A DNA stretch of 64,000 bases, taken from assembly GCF_036370855.1 (NCBI RefSeq), contig NW_026991456.1, forward strand, positions 4,030,001-4,094,000, written 5' to 3'. The stretch is from Dromaius novaehollandiae. Its lineage: Eukaryota; Chordata; Aves; Casuariiformes; Dromaiidae. Positions 10,001-17,597 of the stretch are shown in pieces. The position numbers and the translations under genes are program-made. The notes beneath the pieces were generated by a model that worked only from the letters and a program-made list of their open reading frames with translations, was not told the origin of the DNA and ran no database searches. Position 1 is the stretch's first letter. Each line of letters begins with the position of its first letter.

Positions 10001-10515
10001 AACAGATGCGCACGGCAATCCTTCAGCACCGCATGGTTTTAGACTATCTGTTAGCTGAAGAGGGAGAGGTGTGTGGGAAATTAAATATTTCCAACTGTTG
10101 TTTAGAAATAGATGATGTAGGCGAGGTAGTTCTCCAGTTAACCAAAGATATCAGAAAAATAGCCCATGTCCCCGTCCAAACCTGGAACGGCTGGAGTGGC
10201 AATTTGTGGTCCTGGTTACCGGGGGCACCGTGGGTGAAACAGTTAATATTGTATTTGTTAGGTGCAGTTGCCGCTTTAATGTTTTTACCTTGTACAATTC
10301 CTTGCTTTGTTCAATTAATCCGACATGCAATTTGTTCCTACCACCTCACCCGACGGCATAAAGAAAATCCGTGCCATCTATTGGCCACAGCCAACCACAG
10401 TACCCATCATTTAAACCCATTCCCAGTTTACCCTGAAGGAGGAAATTGCATATTGACATCCATACCGCATTTGCCAGCTGTTATACCTGTTGTAACAATC
10501 ACTTACCTTCGTTAA
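5404..10515 (+). CDS. Fused Gag-Pro-Pol-Env polyprotein of provirus L (1703 codons, no stop)
   Basis: One frame reads from the gag ATG at 5404 to the stop after the Env tail. I chose 5404 because L2 gag starts at the same place; the frame is open from 5359. Order by residue: Gag 1-540 with a coiled coil at about 77-144 and no zinc knuckle, protease with DTG at 565-567, RT from about 675, an RNase H-like remnant near 1060-1120, Env from 1174. The RT metal site reads YIDG (825-828) where YIDD or YMDD is usual. Integrase and part of RNase H are deleted, and the deletion joins pol to env in frame. A continuous gag-to-env frame is not a normal retroviral layout. It may be a chance outcome of the deletion plus youth, or a maintained non-autonomous design. 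Confidence 0.9.
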   Translation: MEDNPLFEKLKGYKALPSLPGMAWAQNNWHDSKAVADRITLLAKERKLQTGKGKATVCAVLGAALIAAQRERQGDKETIESLQEQIRNSQSRDKETIESLQEQVRNLQSQLAAERNHTQRLQTILSDSLDRERILRSELEENRRGCDDSDLGFSNLAKLDGKQASDLKSIYPIKELEESRNLFYPGDGNVVMRPLIKTETIDNGQGGIQQHTTRIIPYSPQDLAKIQEKYSRGSRETETEYVWRVSLTGGDRILLSEDEARGYWGPGVFLTTNDNREPWSLTQRVAYWAGGLDPMERGDPFSIKTPTAGHILESVQKTACLQLMHDRLLLPQQPSPMQCVADPERLHPLIRGLPDALKLYAVQLQDRLRALRPRGRGGSPDMTWGEVAQELINYGRRMGFTGQGETKHKAEIRRVEEGGRQHKSPRPPHPGKPVRVSGSRRQLLWAEGISKGIPREVMDRLPTPNLESLVRSWDRIRGTPSSSNPKDPAPLSQEPRVVTPSAPQEIDVVDFKSPESGKPPKLSLLSEPGNGQWVHLRRLTENSRGDLLITFPLGPFKTPVTFLVDTGAQISALRKDIADNNGIVADKKPIWVTDVFGNSKPQPTARIKCWLPGDESPVETTMILGDLPTNIMGLDLLKGRTWVDLGGKEWTFGLPVASTRLLQSAPALPPSKIINVKPYALPLGAREGIAPVITELREQEIIIPTHSPCNSPVWPVCKPNRKWRLTIDYRHLNNNTGPLTAAVPNIAELIATIQEKSHPVMATIDVKYMYFMVPLQPEDQERFAFTWERQQYKFTQLPQGYKHPPTLAQELETVPIQVGVKIYQYIDGMLMGGSQVEDVERTQCNIIAHLEQTGLTIPSEKIQTPSSEVKFWGIWWRGGMTCIPPDTLSSLDSIKMLESKKDLQHALGLLVFWRKHIPDFSIIARPLYDAEKQYTTWEKGMFVVSLTLREAERTIRKQPIVLQGPFKVTKAVLAGTPPPDGVAQRASVRKWYTQIQHYCKVFSVTEGAAKVLNIQDEADLNKETPQLPSVILVAPPFSNQILNASSKQKGKTWRYQAVALQVGTKEQIITEGEGSAQVGELAAVWSVSQCKGQATSPVHIYMDSYMVFKGCPEWLPFWEQNCWEVNRIINILGEQKMLVGKPTRFTQNGLFPPSDLRSEFVLIYVFKGGGLTKMHLLLWTILIQGCIHEGNERPLPLPSPNSFNLFENNEFVLLVKAVSQTFNLSHCWVCGGPLGLSSWPWTSTSLTPDQIVSNYSETVDDMWDDSGTWPIQFPAMEQYCLIRTQEGGIEVGESKCRWTLTHKPLDKNRNLHLWMWLNETGCHRGLEGYWSNKNKTLTLQRPNYPPYKQTCKWEGTSGAWYYTGQIGDGATTFFSPLGDRDTTYFQFPPGINGPFAQGIGAKKGHYWICRHTAYKFLPAGWSGICYTGIIRPLFFLLPETGGPWLGIKVYDNLGDRRVARKTRSIKVDLGEMQKWGNNEWPPERIVQHYGPATWNPNELISGAREPIYNLKVALEIITNKTADAKDLLTLQSQQMRTAILQHRMVLDYLLAEEGEVCGKLNISNCCLEIDDVGEVVLQLTKDIRKIAHVPVQTWNGWSGNLWSWLPGAPWVKQLILYLLGAVAALMFLPCTIPCFVQLIRHAICSYHLTRRHKENPCHLLATANHSTHHLNPFPVYPEGGNCILTSIPHLPAVIPVVTITYLR
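7021..8922 (+). other. Protease, RT and RNase H remnant within the L polyprotein
   Basis: Protease carries FLVDTGAQIS and later NIMGLDLL. RT follows, with KWRLTIDYRHLN, a motif A region ATIDVKYMYF that keeps the first Asp, LPQGYKHPPT, and YIDGMLMGG at 7876. The second catalytic Asp of YxDD is Gly and the substrate-pocket motif B is altered, so polymerase activity is not expected. A partial RNase H-like stretch (GELAAVWSVSQ) follows. No integrase zinc finger or DDE core is visible before env begins. Confidence 0.75.
8923..10515 (+). other. Env domain within the L polyprotein
   Basis: Starts with a signal-like MHLLLWTILIQG (residue 1174 of the fusion). CWVC is at 1227-1230, a minimal furin motif RKTR at 1460-1463, a TM-subunit motif of Cys, seven residues, CysCys at 1557-1566, and a membrane anchor at about 1613-1630. 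Several N-x-S/T sites are visible. These are features of a gamma-type covalently linked envelope. Class III ERV-L elements usually lack env, so this gene was probably acquired by recombination. It may have been expressed from its own ATG by splicing; I cannot identify splice sites with confidence. Confidence 0.8.
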
Positions 10516-10772
10516 CTCAATTTTGATGTGTGTTCTGTGAAGTTAAAAGTTGCTAAAATTGTTAAAGCATGAGCTTGCATTGGGCAACACCTCTGTGTAA
10601 CCACTGTTAAGCACCTTTTACCTGAACCTGTATCGTTCCTTTTACTCTTCCCATGACTTGTTCTACCCTTTCTATACTTCTTTCTGATATCTCTCTCTCT
10701 ATCTCATATCACCACTGTGGATGAAGACTTCAGGAAGGAGACGTACCAATCAATGTTTAAGTCACGGGGTGG
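10516..10772 (+). other. Provirus L 3' untranslated region
   Basis: No gene here. It is homologous to the segment at about 26990-27104 in L2. It ends in CACGGGGTGG directly before the 3' LTR, at the place of the polypurine tract. That tract is short and interrupted, but GGGGTGG is conserved next to the L2 LTR too (26848-26854). Confidence 0.7.
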
Positions 10773-11656
10773 TGTGGCGGACAGATGAATGAATTTTTTG
10801 CCTTAAACATTTCTTGGTGCATGGGGTGCAGGCAGGCCATAACCCCGAACAAGCCATCTGTCCCTGGCGGAAACAGGACTGGGCTGCTGCGACCCCTGAG
10901 ATGGTCTCCCTGCGACCACCCGGAACACACCGAGCCTGCACTGAACGAGACCACAGTCGGGCAGAGACTTTGGGATCTGTTTTTAGCACAACTTCTATAA
11001 AACTTGCTTGGCATGAGTGGCTAAATTTGCTGAAGCCTTAGGCCGCACTCCCTAGTTTGGTGAGAAAGGGCCCCAGAGCTGGTGCAGGCGGGAATGATAA
11101 GGGAGTTACCAGCAATTTGCATTCCTGTGCACTGCTGAAACAGTGCTAATTGCTGGAGTTACCACCTCTTTGTCAAGACCTTGAGAGATGATGGTGGGAC
11201 CCGAGGAAGGAAGACACACCTATAGGAAGGAAGACACACCTGTCTGCAGAAACTGCAACAGAAAAGATAAGGGAGAAAAGAAACAGCCTGCCTAGGAACA
11301 ACGATGAGATCCAATAAGGAGCAGGAGACCCCAGACTCAAAAATTACTATTGGTCTGAACTACCACGTGGGGGGGTGGGAAACTTAATTTGAAAAAGCTA
11401 TAATTGCCCAGGGACCTCTTTGTTCAGGGTCCCTCTTTGGAGGTACCCAACTCGAGCTGTAACCACTGCACGCGTGTCATTCCGAGCTAACCTAGGGTCG
11501 GACCCAACTCGAGTTGTAATTACTGCACGCGCACCACCAAAACTTACACCCAGGGTGAAGAGGAGCCACCTACCACCAGACGGGAGCCCCCCCCACTGCC
11601 GAGACTCCCAAAGGAAGAGGACCAACAGGACGCCGCTGGATCCACGGGTGGTGATA

Positions 11657-11692
<36 letters not shown>

Positions 11693-11918
11693 CTTCTCTT
11701 TTGTTGAATGTTGGTAAGATCTGTTTTGTCTAGCTAGTTGCAGTATTCACCATTGAATTATCCTATTTGACCACATGCCTTATCTTTGTGTTAATAAATC
11801 TTAAAACTGGTTGGCTGGTGTCGTTTCACCTTAATTCAGTCCAAGGGCATCACGAACTTGGTCGTTTGGCCCCAAGGGGAGGGAGGTCGTCCTGAACGAC
11901 TCCTTTCGGGCCGCGACA
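10773..11918 (+). repeat. Provirus L 3' LTR
   Basis: 1146 bp, same length as the 5' LTR. I found no difference in the stretches I compared, including the CT run. AATAAA is at 11793-11798. GCCAT follows at 11919-11923 as the target duplication. Confidence 0.93.
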
Positions 11919-11923
11919 GCCAT
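11919..11923. other. Target-site duplication of provirus L (right copy)
   Basis: GCCAT, matching 3820-3824. Confidence 0.93.
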
Positions 11924-12072
11924 AGATTGTTACTACCCCATTTCGCTAACATTGGTTCGCCTTTCACCCCTTGGAGTCCCAGTCCCAGCATCGCTACGAG
12001 GAGAGCTACTTGGGTTGCTCCCCCTGCCATCTTCTCAGGTTTTCTGGTTACGCGTTGTTCTTGTGGTTTCAC
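11924..12072 (-). pseudogene. Provirus Z env, 5' end with signal peptide
   Basis: An ATG at 12072 on the minus strand opens a frame with a basic start and a hydrophobic core (ALLVAMLGLGLQG), a good signal peptide. About 50 codons remain before the L insertion. The homologous remainder is the anchor region at 3434-3824. Since both pieces together cover only about 180 codons, most of env is deleted. Confidence 0.65.
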
Positions 12073-12179
12073 GCGCCTTTTCTCATCTGTTCTTCTTCTC
12101 CTGTCTGTTGTCTTTGCTGCTAGAAGGGATCATCGGCTTTTCAGGGTGGTCCTCCCCTGCAATAAAACTCAGACATTCA

Positions 12180-14777
12180 TTAATTCACCTGACTCTCTGC
12201 TTCCTGTCTTGTCCTTGCCCTGAGGTCTGGGCGTACCCACTTCATAGGGACCCATCTTACCATTTCTCCCTGCCTGACCGCTGCATACCCTCGTCCTTGG
12301 GTTACCAGCTGCCACCCCTCTTCCCATTCCCCTTTTTCCGGGATTCGAACCTTTACGTCTGGTCCCTCGTGCATCGCTCGGACCACCCAATGCTTTTCCG
12401 CTGGCGTCTTGTTCTCCTCCCCCCTGATGAACTGGTTCAGACCGAATAAGGCGCGCATAATTATTTCTGATTGTTTGTGCGCGGGGATTCTTTGTGTATA
12501 TCCTTCCCCCTCCCCAAGAATCTCGATCCTTTGCTTTAAAGTGCGGTTTGCTCACTCGACAATGGCTTGACCTGTGCTATTATAGGCAATACCGTGCACT
12601 AGCTTAATTCCCCACCGTACGGCCCATTCTCTCGTGCTTTGCGCTGTGAAACACGTGCCGTTGTCTGTTTTAATAGTTTCTGGGGCACCCAGCCAGGCCA
12701 TTGCCGTGTGCCAATGCAACTGTGCCGCCCGTGCTGTGACTCGTTTATGTTGGGTCGCAACGATGATACCGCTGTGTGTGTCCACTGTAACAGCCAGCCA
12801 GGGCCGTGGTCGAAGTCGCTGGCACATTGTGAAGTCCGTTTGCCATATTTGGTTTCCTTTCAGCCCCCTGGGGTTGATGCCGGCGCCCCACAGGGGGTTT
12901 TTTTGGCAATACGGGCAAGCCGCAACCACTTCACGAGCCGTGGTGAGGGGGATGTTGCAGCTTTTTGCCAGTGCTTTTGCACCAACATGGAGAAGGTCGT
13001 GCACCTGCCTTGCTTCTGCGACTGTCCACACACCTTTGGCCGCTTGATCGGCTTTATTGTTGCCTTCTTGGTACACTCCTTGGATTGCCTCATGACTCCG
13101 AACATGAATAACAGAGGCAGTGGCCCGCCGTTGTTGTAGGGCTTCTTCTAGCATTAGCGCAATGGGCAATCCGGCCCATCCGGGATACGACATGTTGTGT
13201 AACAATTTAAAGACGAACATGGAGTCTGTCACTACATTCAAATGCTCTTCTGGCCACATTTATAATGCCTGCGCCACAGCTCGGGCCTCTAGATGCTGTA
13301 CGCTACTGTCCGGCTCGCTGATCTTCACTCGGTGCCATTGGGCCTTTTGATCTTGCCACACAACGACCGCTGCCCTGGTCACCGATGACGCGTCGGTGAA
13401 CACTGTGCGCCCTGGTGCAGGTCGCTGTAGCACTCGGGCTTTCAGATGGGGCCGAAGGACGGTGAGGTGTGTATACATCTCCAGCACAGGTGATAATCTG
13501 ATTGTTCCTGGGAATCCTTCTAAAGCTATTGCTATACTATCTTGTTTCTGGACCACGCTGTCCCATTGACTCCTTTTTACCGGCAGGTAAATGGACTCAG
13601 GCTCCTTCGCGAAGTGCCGAACGGTGGCGGTTCGTCCCTTCTGTATCATCTGTGCCAACGCTGTTACGATTGTGACGTATGCCGTACTTATTTGGTTCGA
13701 CACTATCCACCATACGACTTCTGGACGCTCCGGCGTCCCTTGTCCTAGAACGCCTATGGCTCCTGTTCTTGTAACTGCCACGTACAGATTGATAGGTCTG
13801 GCCGGGTCGTATCTCGTTACTCCGCCCTTTGCCATGAGATCTTCTATTTTTCGGAGGGCTTCTAACGCGTTCGGTGTCATCTGCCTCGGTTCCCATGGTT
13901 TGTGGCCCTTGAGCAACTCGAACAGTGGCTCCATCCACTCCTTGGGAATACCTATCAGCCCTCGCAGCCATTGGAGAGCTCCAACCAATTGTTGTACATC
14001 ATGCAACGTCCGTATCTCTCTATTGAGCTTTATCGGCTGTGGGACCACAGCTCTGGGGAGGATGGTGGTTCCCAGATAGTCGACAGATTCTCCCCTTTGC
14101 GTTTTCGCTTTCTGGACGTACAATCCTGCTTCATTTAGGCAGTTAATTACTGCCTGTTCTGCCTGATCGGTTTCTTGCTGGGTCTCTGCAGCTACTAGGA
14201 GGTCGTCCATGTAATGGATGATAAGCGCGCGCGGGAACTGCGCTCTTACCGGCTGCAATACCTTAGCTACTACCGCCTGACAAATCGTAGGTGAATTTTT
14301 TATGCCCTGCAGGAGGACTGTCCATTGATATCGCGCTGCTGGCTCCTGCAGATTCTCTGAGGGCAGTGTGAAGGCAAATCGAGCTTTGTCCTGAGGGGCT
14401 AATGGTATAGAGAAAAAGCAATCTTGGATATCCATCACCACCACTGGCCAATTCTTTGGTATTACTGATGGTAGTGGCAACCCTGGCTGAAGGGCACCCA
14501 TCGCTTCCATCTGCTGATTTACCGCTCGTAGGTCGTGCAGTAATCGAAATTTAGACTTATCCTTTTTGTGTATCACAAATATAGGAGTGTTCCAGGGACT
14601 GTGGCTTTCCTCCAGGTGTCCCTGCTCTAATTCTCTACTTACTATTTGTCGGGCAGCCGCCAATTTGTCCCCTGTCAATGGCCACTGCTCTACCCACACA
14701 GGCTCATTGGAGCACCATGTCAGCGGGACAGCGAAATGAGCCCTGAGGAGGTAGGCAGTGGCCCTTACCCTAAATTT
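12180..14777 (-). pseudogene. Provirus Z pol: RT, RNase H, integrase
   Basis: Read leftward from the AAATTTA frameshift site. RT carries the intact active site YMDD at 14213-14202. RNase H (FTDASSVTRAAV) is broken by a TAA at 13260-13262. Integrase has its zinc-binding region (CPYC), WQTDFT, VDTHSG and KTDNGTCF, then a TGA at 12552-12554 in the core, with the C-terminal domain at 12458-12180. The frame is otherwise continuous over about 860 codons with only these two stops. The integrase and RT look alpharetroviral rather than gammaretroviral, including TDNG with a tryptophan-rich context. Confidence 0.9.
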
Positions 14778-15310
14778 GTCAGGTGAAAGCTGCTTTGCAA
14801 TAAGGCATCTCGCCCTAATAATGGTTCCCCTATGGCAGTTATGTACGGCCGCACACGGATGATCTGAGCAGGCCTATCCGGGTCCTCCAATACAATTGTG
14901 ATATCGGTTTCAGAAATCATAGCCTCCGCCCTGCCTCCCACTCCATCTAACGAGCTTGCCACTTTTGCTGGCCAACTCGATGGCCACAACCACGAGGGCA
15001 CACATGTAACATCTGCCCCCGTATCTAGCATCATTATTAAGGGGATGCTAGAAGGACCTGCCCCTGGTGGGCCTATCAGATGCGCTTTCACTCGGGGTCT
15101 CTTCTCACACCCTAAGACCAGGGCCACGCGGGGTTTCCCTTCGGAGTTTGGTCGCTGGAGCTGTCCATCAGCGGTGTGTTGTTGTTGACGGGGGCTACTT
15201 GAGGCCGGCTCACCGGGGAGGGGTGGCCCCCTAGTTGCCCTCCCCGCTTCTCGTTTCCCGACCGCCGACAATCTCGTGCTCTGTGTCCTGGTTTTCCACA
15301 GGCCCAGCAT
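14765..15310 (-). CDS. Provirus Z protease, in its own frame
   Basis: An aspartic protease with LDTGADVT as the catalytic motif and PLLGRDALL near the C terminus. Its frame is -1 relative to gag and is probably entered at the GGGAAAC heptamer at 15139-15133, so the ORF coordinates upstream of that are merely open. The stop at 14767-14765 follows an AAATTTA heptamer leading to pol. Known alpharetroviruses encode protease in the gag frame; a separate frame is the betaretroviral layout. The domain itself appears undamaged, but gag upstream is broken, so it would not be made from this copy. Confidence 0.8.
   Translation of the reverse strand: MLGLWKTRTQSTRLSAVGKREAGRATRGPPLPGEPASSSPRQQQHTADGQLQRPNSEGKPRVALVLGCEKRPRVKAHLIGPPGAGPSSIPLIMMLDTGADVTCVPSWLWPSSWPAKVASSLDGVGGRAEAMISETDITIVLEDPDRPAQIIRVRPYITAIGEPLLGRDALLQSSFHLTNLG
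14771..14777 (-). promoter_or_regulatory. AAATTTA slippery heptamer, pro to pol -1 frameshift
   Basis: In the pro frame the codons read ACA AAT TTA GGG TAA, so the heptamer A AAT TTA lies just before the stop. It is the same heptamer that avian alpharetroviruses use before pol. The pol frame is open through the site in the -1 register. Confidence 0.85.
15133..15139 (-). promoter_or_regulatory. GGGAAAC slippery heptamer, gag to pro -1 frameshift
   Basis: In the gag frame the codons read AAG GGA AAC, placing G GGA AAC exactly in register. The gag stop comes 18 bases later, and the -1 frame runs directly into the protease. A slip here is typical of retroviruses with three frames. Confidence 0.82.
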
Positions 15311-16388
15311 GTAAGGCTCCCCATACCCCTTGTTGGGCGCGCGTAACTTCCCTTATTCGTGCACTGTGCTCTCAAATGGCCCATTCGCCCGCAGCCAAAG
15401 CATGGGCCTCCTTTTGGACCTCCTCTAGCTCTAACCTCCGGCATTGCCATAACTGCTGCAGCAATCTGTAGGGCTGTGGTCTTGTCCCGGTGTTCTAATA
15501 CGTACTTGATCGTCTGCCCTGGACTTGCTCCCTTAGGCGCTGTTCTTAGGATTTCTTTTGTCAACTCGTTGCCCTGTTGTTTGATACATTCCAACATCAC
15601 CGCTCCTTTTGCAGCGTCTGGTAAAGATGCAAGTTCTACTGCTGCCTGTAGCCTGTCACAAAACTTGTCAAACGGCTCTCCCACTCTCTGCTTCACAGTC
15701 GTCCATGGCTCTGCCTGCTGCACCAGTGGCCCAATATCATCAAAGGCCTTTCAAGATGCTTCTGTTGCCACCAGTATCTCCCGAGGTCTCAGGCCCGCTG
15801 CCTGCTGCTGGGGTGTAGCCATGGCCGCATCATTTCCTCTTAACCGCGCTAGGGTGGATTGGCCCAGTGGGTTCTGCGGGTCTGCCTGTGCGGCCATCAA
15901 CGCCTGTTGCAGGCGCGAGGTCCACGCTTCTTTCCACATAAGGACCATCGTGGGCGATAAAACCAGTCGCGCGAGGGCGCGACAATCCCACGGTATTAGG
16001 CCTCCCGCGTGTGCCGCGTCCAGCAACGTCTGTGTCACTGGGTGTCGCAGGCCCTGTTCTTGCACTGCTTTCAATAGCTGTTGTACCGTCTTTGGGTCGA
16101 GGGGCATCCATTCCACTGCCCCCCCCCCCCGGGGCAACTCGTACTGGGAAGGCCCCTATTGGCGCACGAAACTTGAGGCCACTCAGGGCACATTCCGTCG
16201 CTATCAGTTTCCAGTCTGTTAGGGGAATTTCTTTTCCCCCTCCCGCTTGGGTGGAACCTGCTGTCTCTGATAGCCCTCTTTGTTTAGCTGTTGCCTCTAA
16301 TAGCCCTCTTTGTTTAGCTGTTTCTTCTTCCAGAGCTGTAAGCAGCATAAACATCTGCTCCACATCTCTTGTGACTTTCCTCTCTCTC

Positions 16389-16413
16389 TTTTTTTTTTTT
16401 TTTTTTTTTTTTT
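16389..16413 (-). repeat. Poly-T tract (poly-A on the coding strand) in Z gag
   Basis: About 25 T on the plus strand, encoding a lysine run in gag. Such a long homopolymer in a coding region is unstable and may have expanded after integration. Confidence 0.8.
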
Positions 16414-17341
16414 CCCTCTGACTGCGGCGGGGGAACTCCGCCCTAGTTGCTGCACCTGAGTCTTCAGTCTCCTCCTTCCGCAATGCTGGTCGACGCCCAC
16501 TCCTCTCTCGGCCAGCGCCATCTTTTCCTGGGTGCGGCACCCTCGGTCTTTCCCCTGCTTCTGATCTTTCCCCTGCTTCTTCTCTTCTTTCGTCCTCCCA
16601 CTGCACCCGAATCATGGCCCCCAGTAGCCAGTCTCGGGGATCATCCACTATAATCGGTCTTTCCTTTTCTGCCTCCTCCACTTTCACCTTGCTTTCTTTT
16701 CCTCTACCCGCCTCTGGCTTTTTCATATCTCGGTCTCCACAAAGGTCTCCTGGTTCTCCCCCTTCCATCGCCCTCATCTCTTTCCACGGATACCGCAGCG
16801 GAGGCGGAGAAGGGGGCGTTATTGGGTAAGCCTCTGGAGTTTTTGCCTCCCCCTCTCCCCGCTCCGGTTCTTGATTAACCGCCTCCTCCTTTATGTCTGT
16901 TTCCACACTCTCCGTTTTCACTTCATCCCCTACTATCGCCTCTCCCTCTATCGCCTCCGTTCGCTCCTCTGCGTTCGCTGCTGTCTGTGTTGCCATTTCC
17001 GCGGACATGTGTAGCGCCGCGCGGGCAGCCTGCCAGGTCTCAAGCTCCTCCCTAATCCTTTCTAAAATGATCGTTATATCTCCCCACGTCTTAAGCTCTG
17101 CGGCCTTCTTAGTGGCCATAGCTCTCTGAGCAAGTGCTCGAGTGCACTTCTCCCAGTTAGAAGGGGAAAAAATGTCCCCTGTTCTAACTATCGCTCCATC
17201 TTTCAGGAGCCGCCCGACGCAGTTCGCAACTGCATTCGCTCTCATAGAGAGCACCCATTCCCGGGCACCCACGCGTACAACCTTAAGTACCGCGTCCATG
17301 ATCCGGATCCTCTCGACCGCCTGCGGTCCGCCGTCTCAGCT

Positions 17342-17359
17342 ATCACGTCGGGGTCACCA
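17342..17359 (-). promoter_or_regulatory. Primer binding site of provirus Z, tRNA-Trp
   Basis: On the minus strand TGGTGACCCCGACGTGAT, two bases after the 5' LTR. This is complementary to the tRNA-Trp 3' end, the primer used by avian alpharetroviruses. Confidence 0.93.
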
Positions 17360-17361
17360 CT

Positions 17362-17591
17362 TGTCGCCTTCTGATGCGACAATCTCCCGTTTGCCTGAGA
17401 CGGCACGGAGGCTCCCCCAGCCTCCGGGCCAATGAGCACTGACACCAATATGAGGATGCTGCAAATGGCGTTTATTGTACGCATGTATTTGCTTATATAC
17501 CTACAAGCATACTGCTATCTCTACGTCATATCCTTCCTCTTCCTTCCTCTTTCCGTGCCATCGCGACATCTTCCGATCGCCGTTCCCTACA
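17362..17591 (-). repeat. Provirus Z 5' LTR
   Basis: 230 bp. TATATAAG at 17492-17499 and AATAAA at 17471-17476 on the minus strand. It has three visible differences from the 3' LTR. Confidence 0.93.
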
Positions 17592-17597
17592 GGTCAC
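17592..17597. other. Target-site duplication of provirus Z (right copy)
   Basis: GGTCAC, matching 3162-3167. The X env continues from here. Confidence 0.95.

Larger units (their letters stand above)
3825..11918 (+). mobile_element. Class III (ERV-L/HERV-S-like) provirus L with a fused open reading frame
   Basis: A complete LTR-to-LTR element of 8094 bp with a tRNA-Ser primer site, a 68-bp repeat array in the leader, and a single open frame covering gag, protease, RT, an RNase H remnant and env. Both LTRs are 1146 bp and look identical, and a 5-bp target duplication flanks the element. Integrase is missing and the RT active site is altered, so movement must have depended on proteins supplied elsewhere. 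L2 (26121-30100, 44437-48413) is a degraded relative. Confidence 0.95.
15112..17299 (-). pseudogene. Provirus Z gag
   Basis: Gag starts at 17299 with a matrix-like region, followed by a long acidic and proline-rich linker, a Lys-rich run encoded by a poly-T tract, and a short duplication (LLEATAKQRG). A capsid follows with a major homology region (GEPFDKFCDRL), then two zinc knuckles, CFGCGRMGH and CWACGKPGH. Breaks seen: a frame change at the C run near 16117-16131, after which the capsid lies in another frame, and a TGA at 15751-15753 in the capsid. The gag stop is TAG at 15112-15114. The two zinc knuckles suit alpha- and betaretroviruses and differ from the single one in X. Confidence 0.88.
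3168..17591 (-). mobile_element. Alpharetrovirus-like provirus Z, interrupted by provirus L
   Basis: A provirus on the minus strand with 230-bp LTRs, a tRNA-Trp primer site, gag, pro, pol and a largely deleted env. Without the nested L element (3825-11918) it is about 6.3 kb. The tRNA-Trp primer, short LTR, AATAAA close to the TATA box, integrase sequence and AAATTTA heptamer all point to an alpharetrovirus relative. Counting by eye, the LTRs differ at 3 positions, so insertion is fairly recent. Gag has a frameshift and a stop, and pol has two in-frame stops. Confidence 0.93.

Noticed and set aside
5404..10515. Fused L frame as a domesticated host gene
   Set aside because: It lies between intact identical LTRs with a target duplication, so recent insertion explains the open frame without selection. 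Kept only as a question in the findings.
15359..16222. Plus-strand ORF of 287 codons and other long plus ORFs opposite Z gag-pol
   Set aside because: Shadows of GC-rich gag and pol on the minus strand; no domain or signal seen.
17342..17359. tRNA-like sequence next to LTRs as a tRNA gene
   Set aside because: Only 18 bases complementary to tRNA ends; they are primer sites, as at 4975, 24503, 42949 and 52471.
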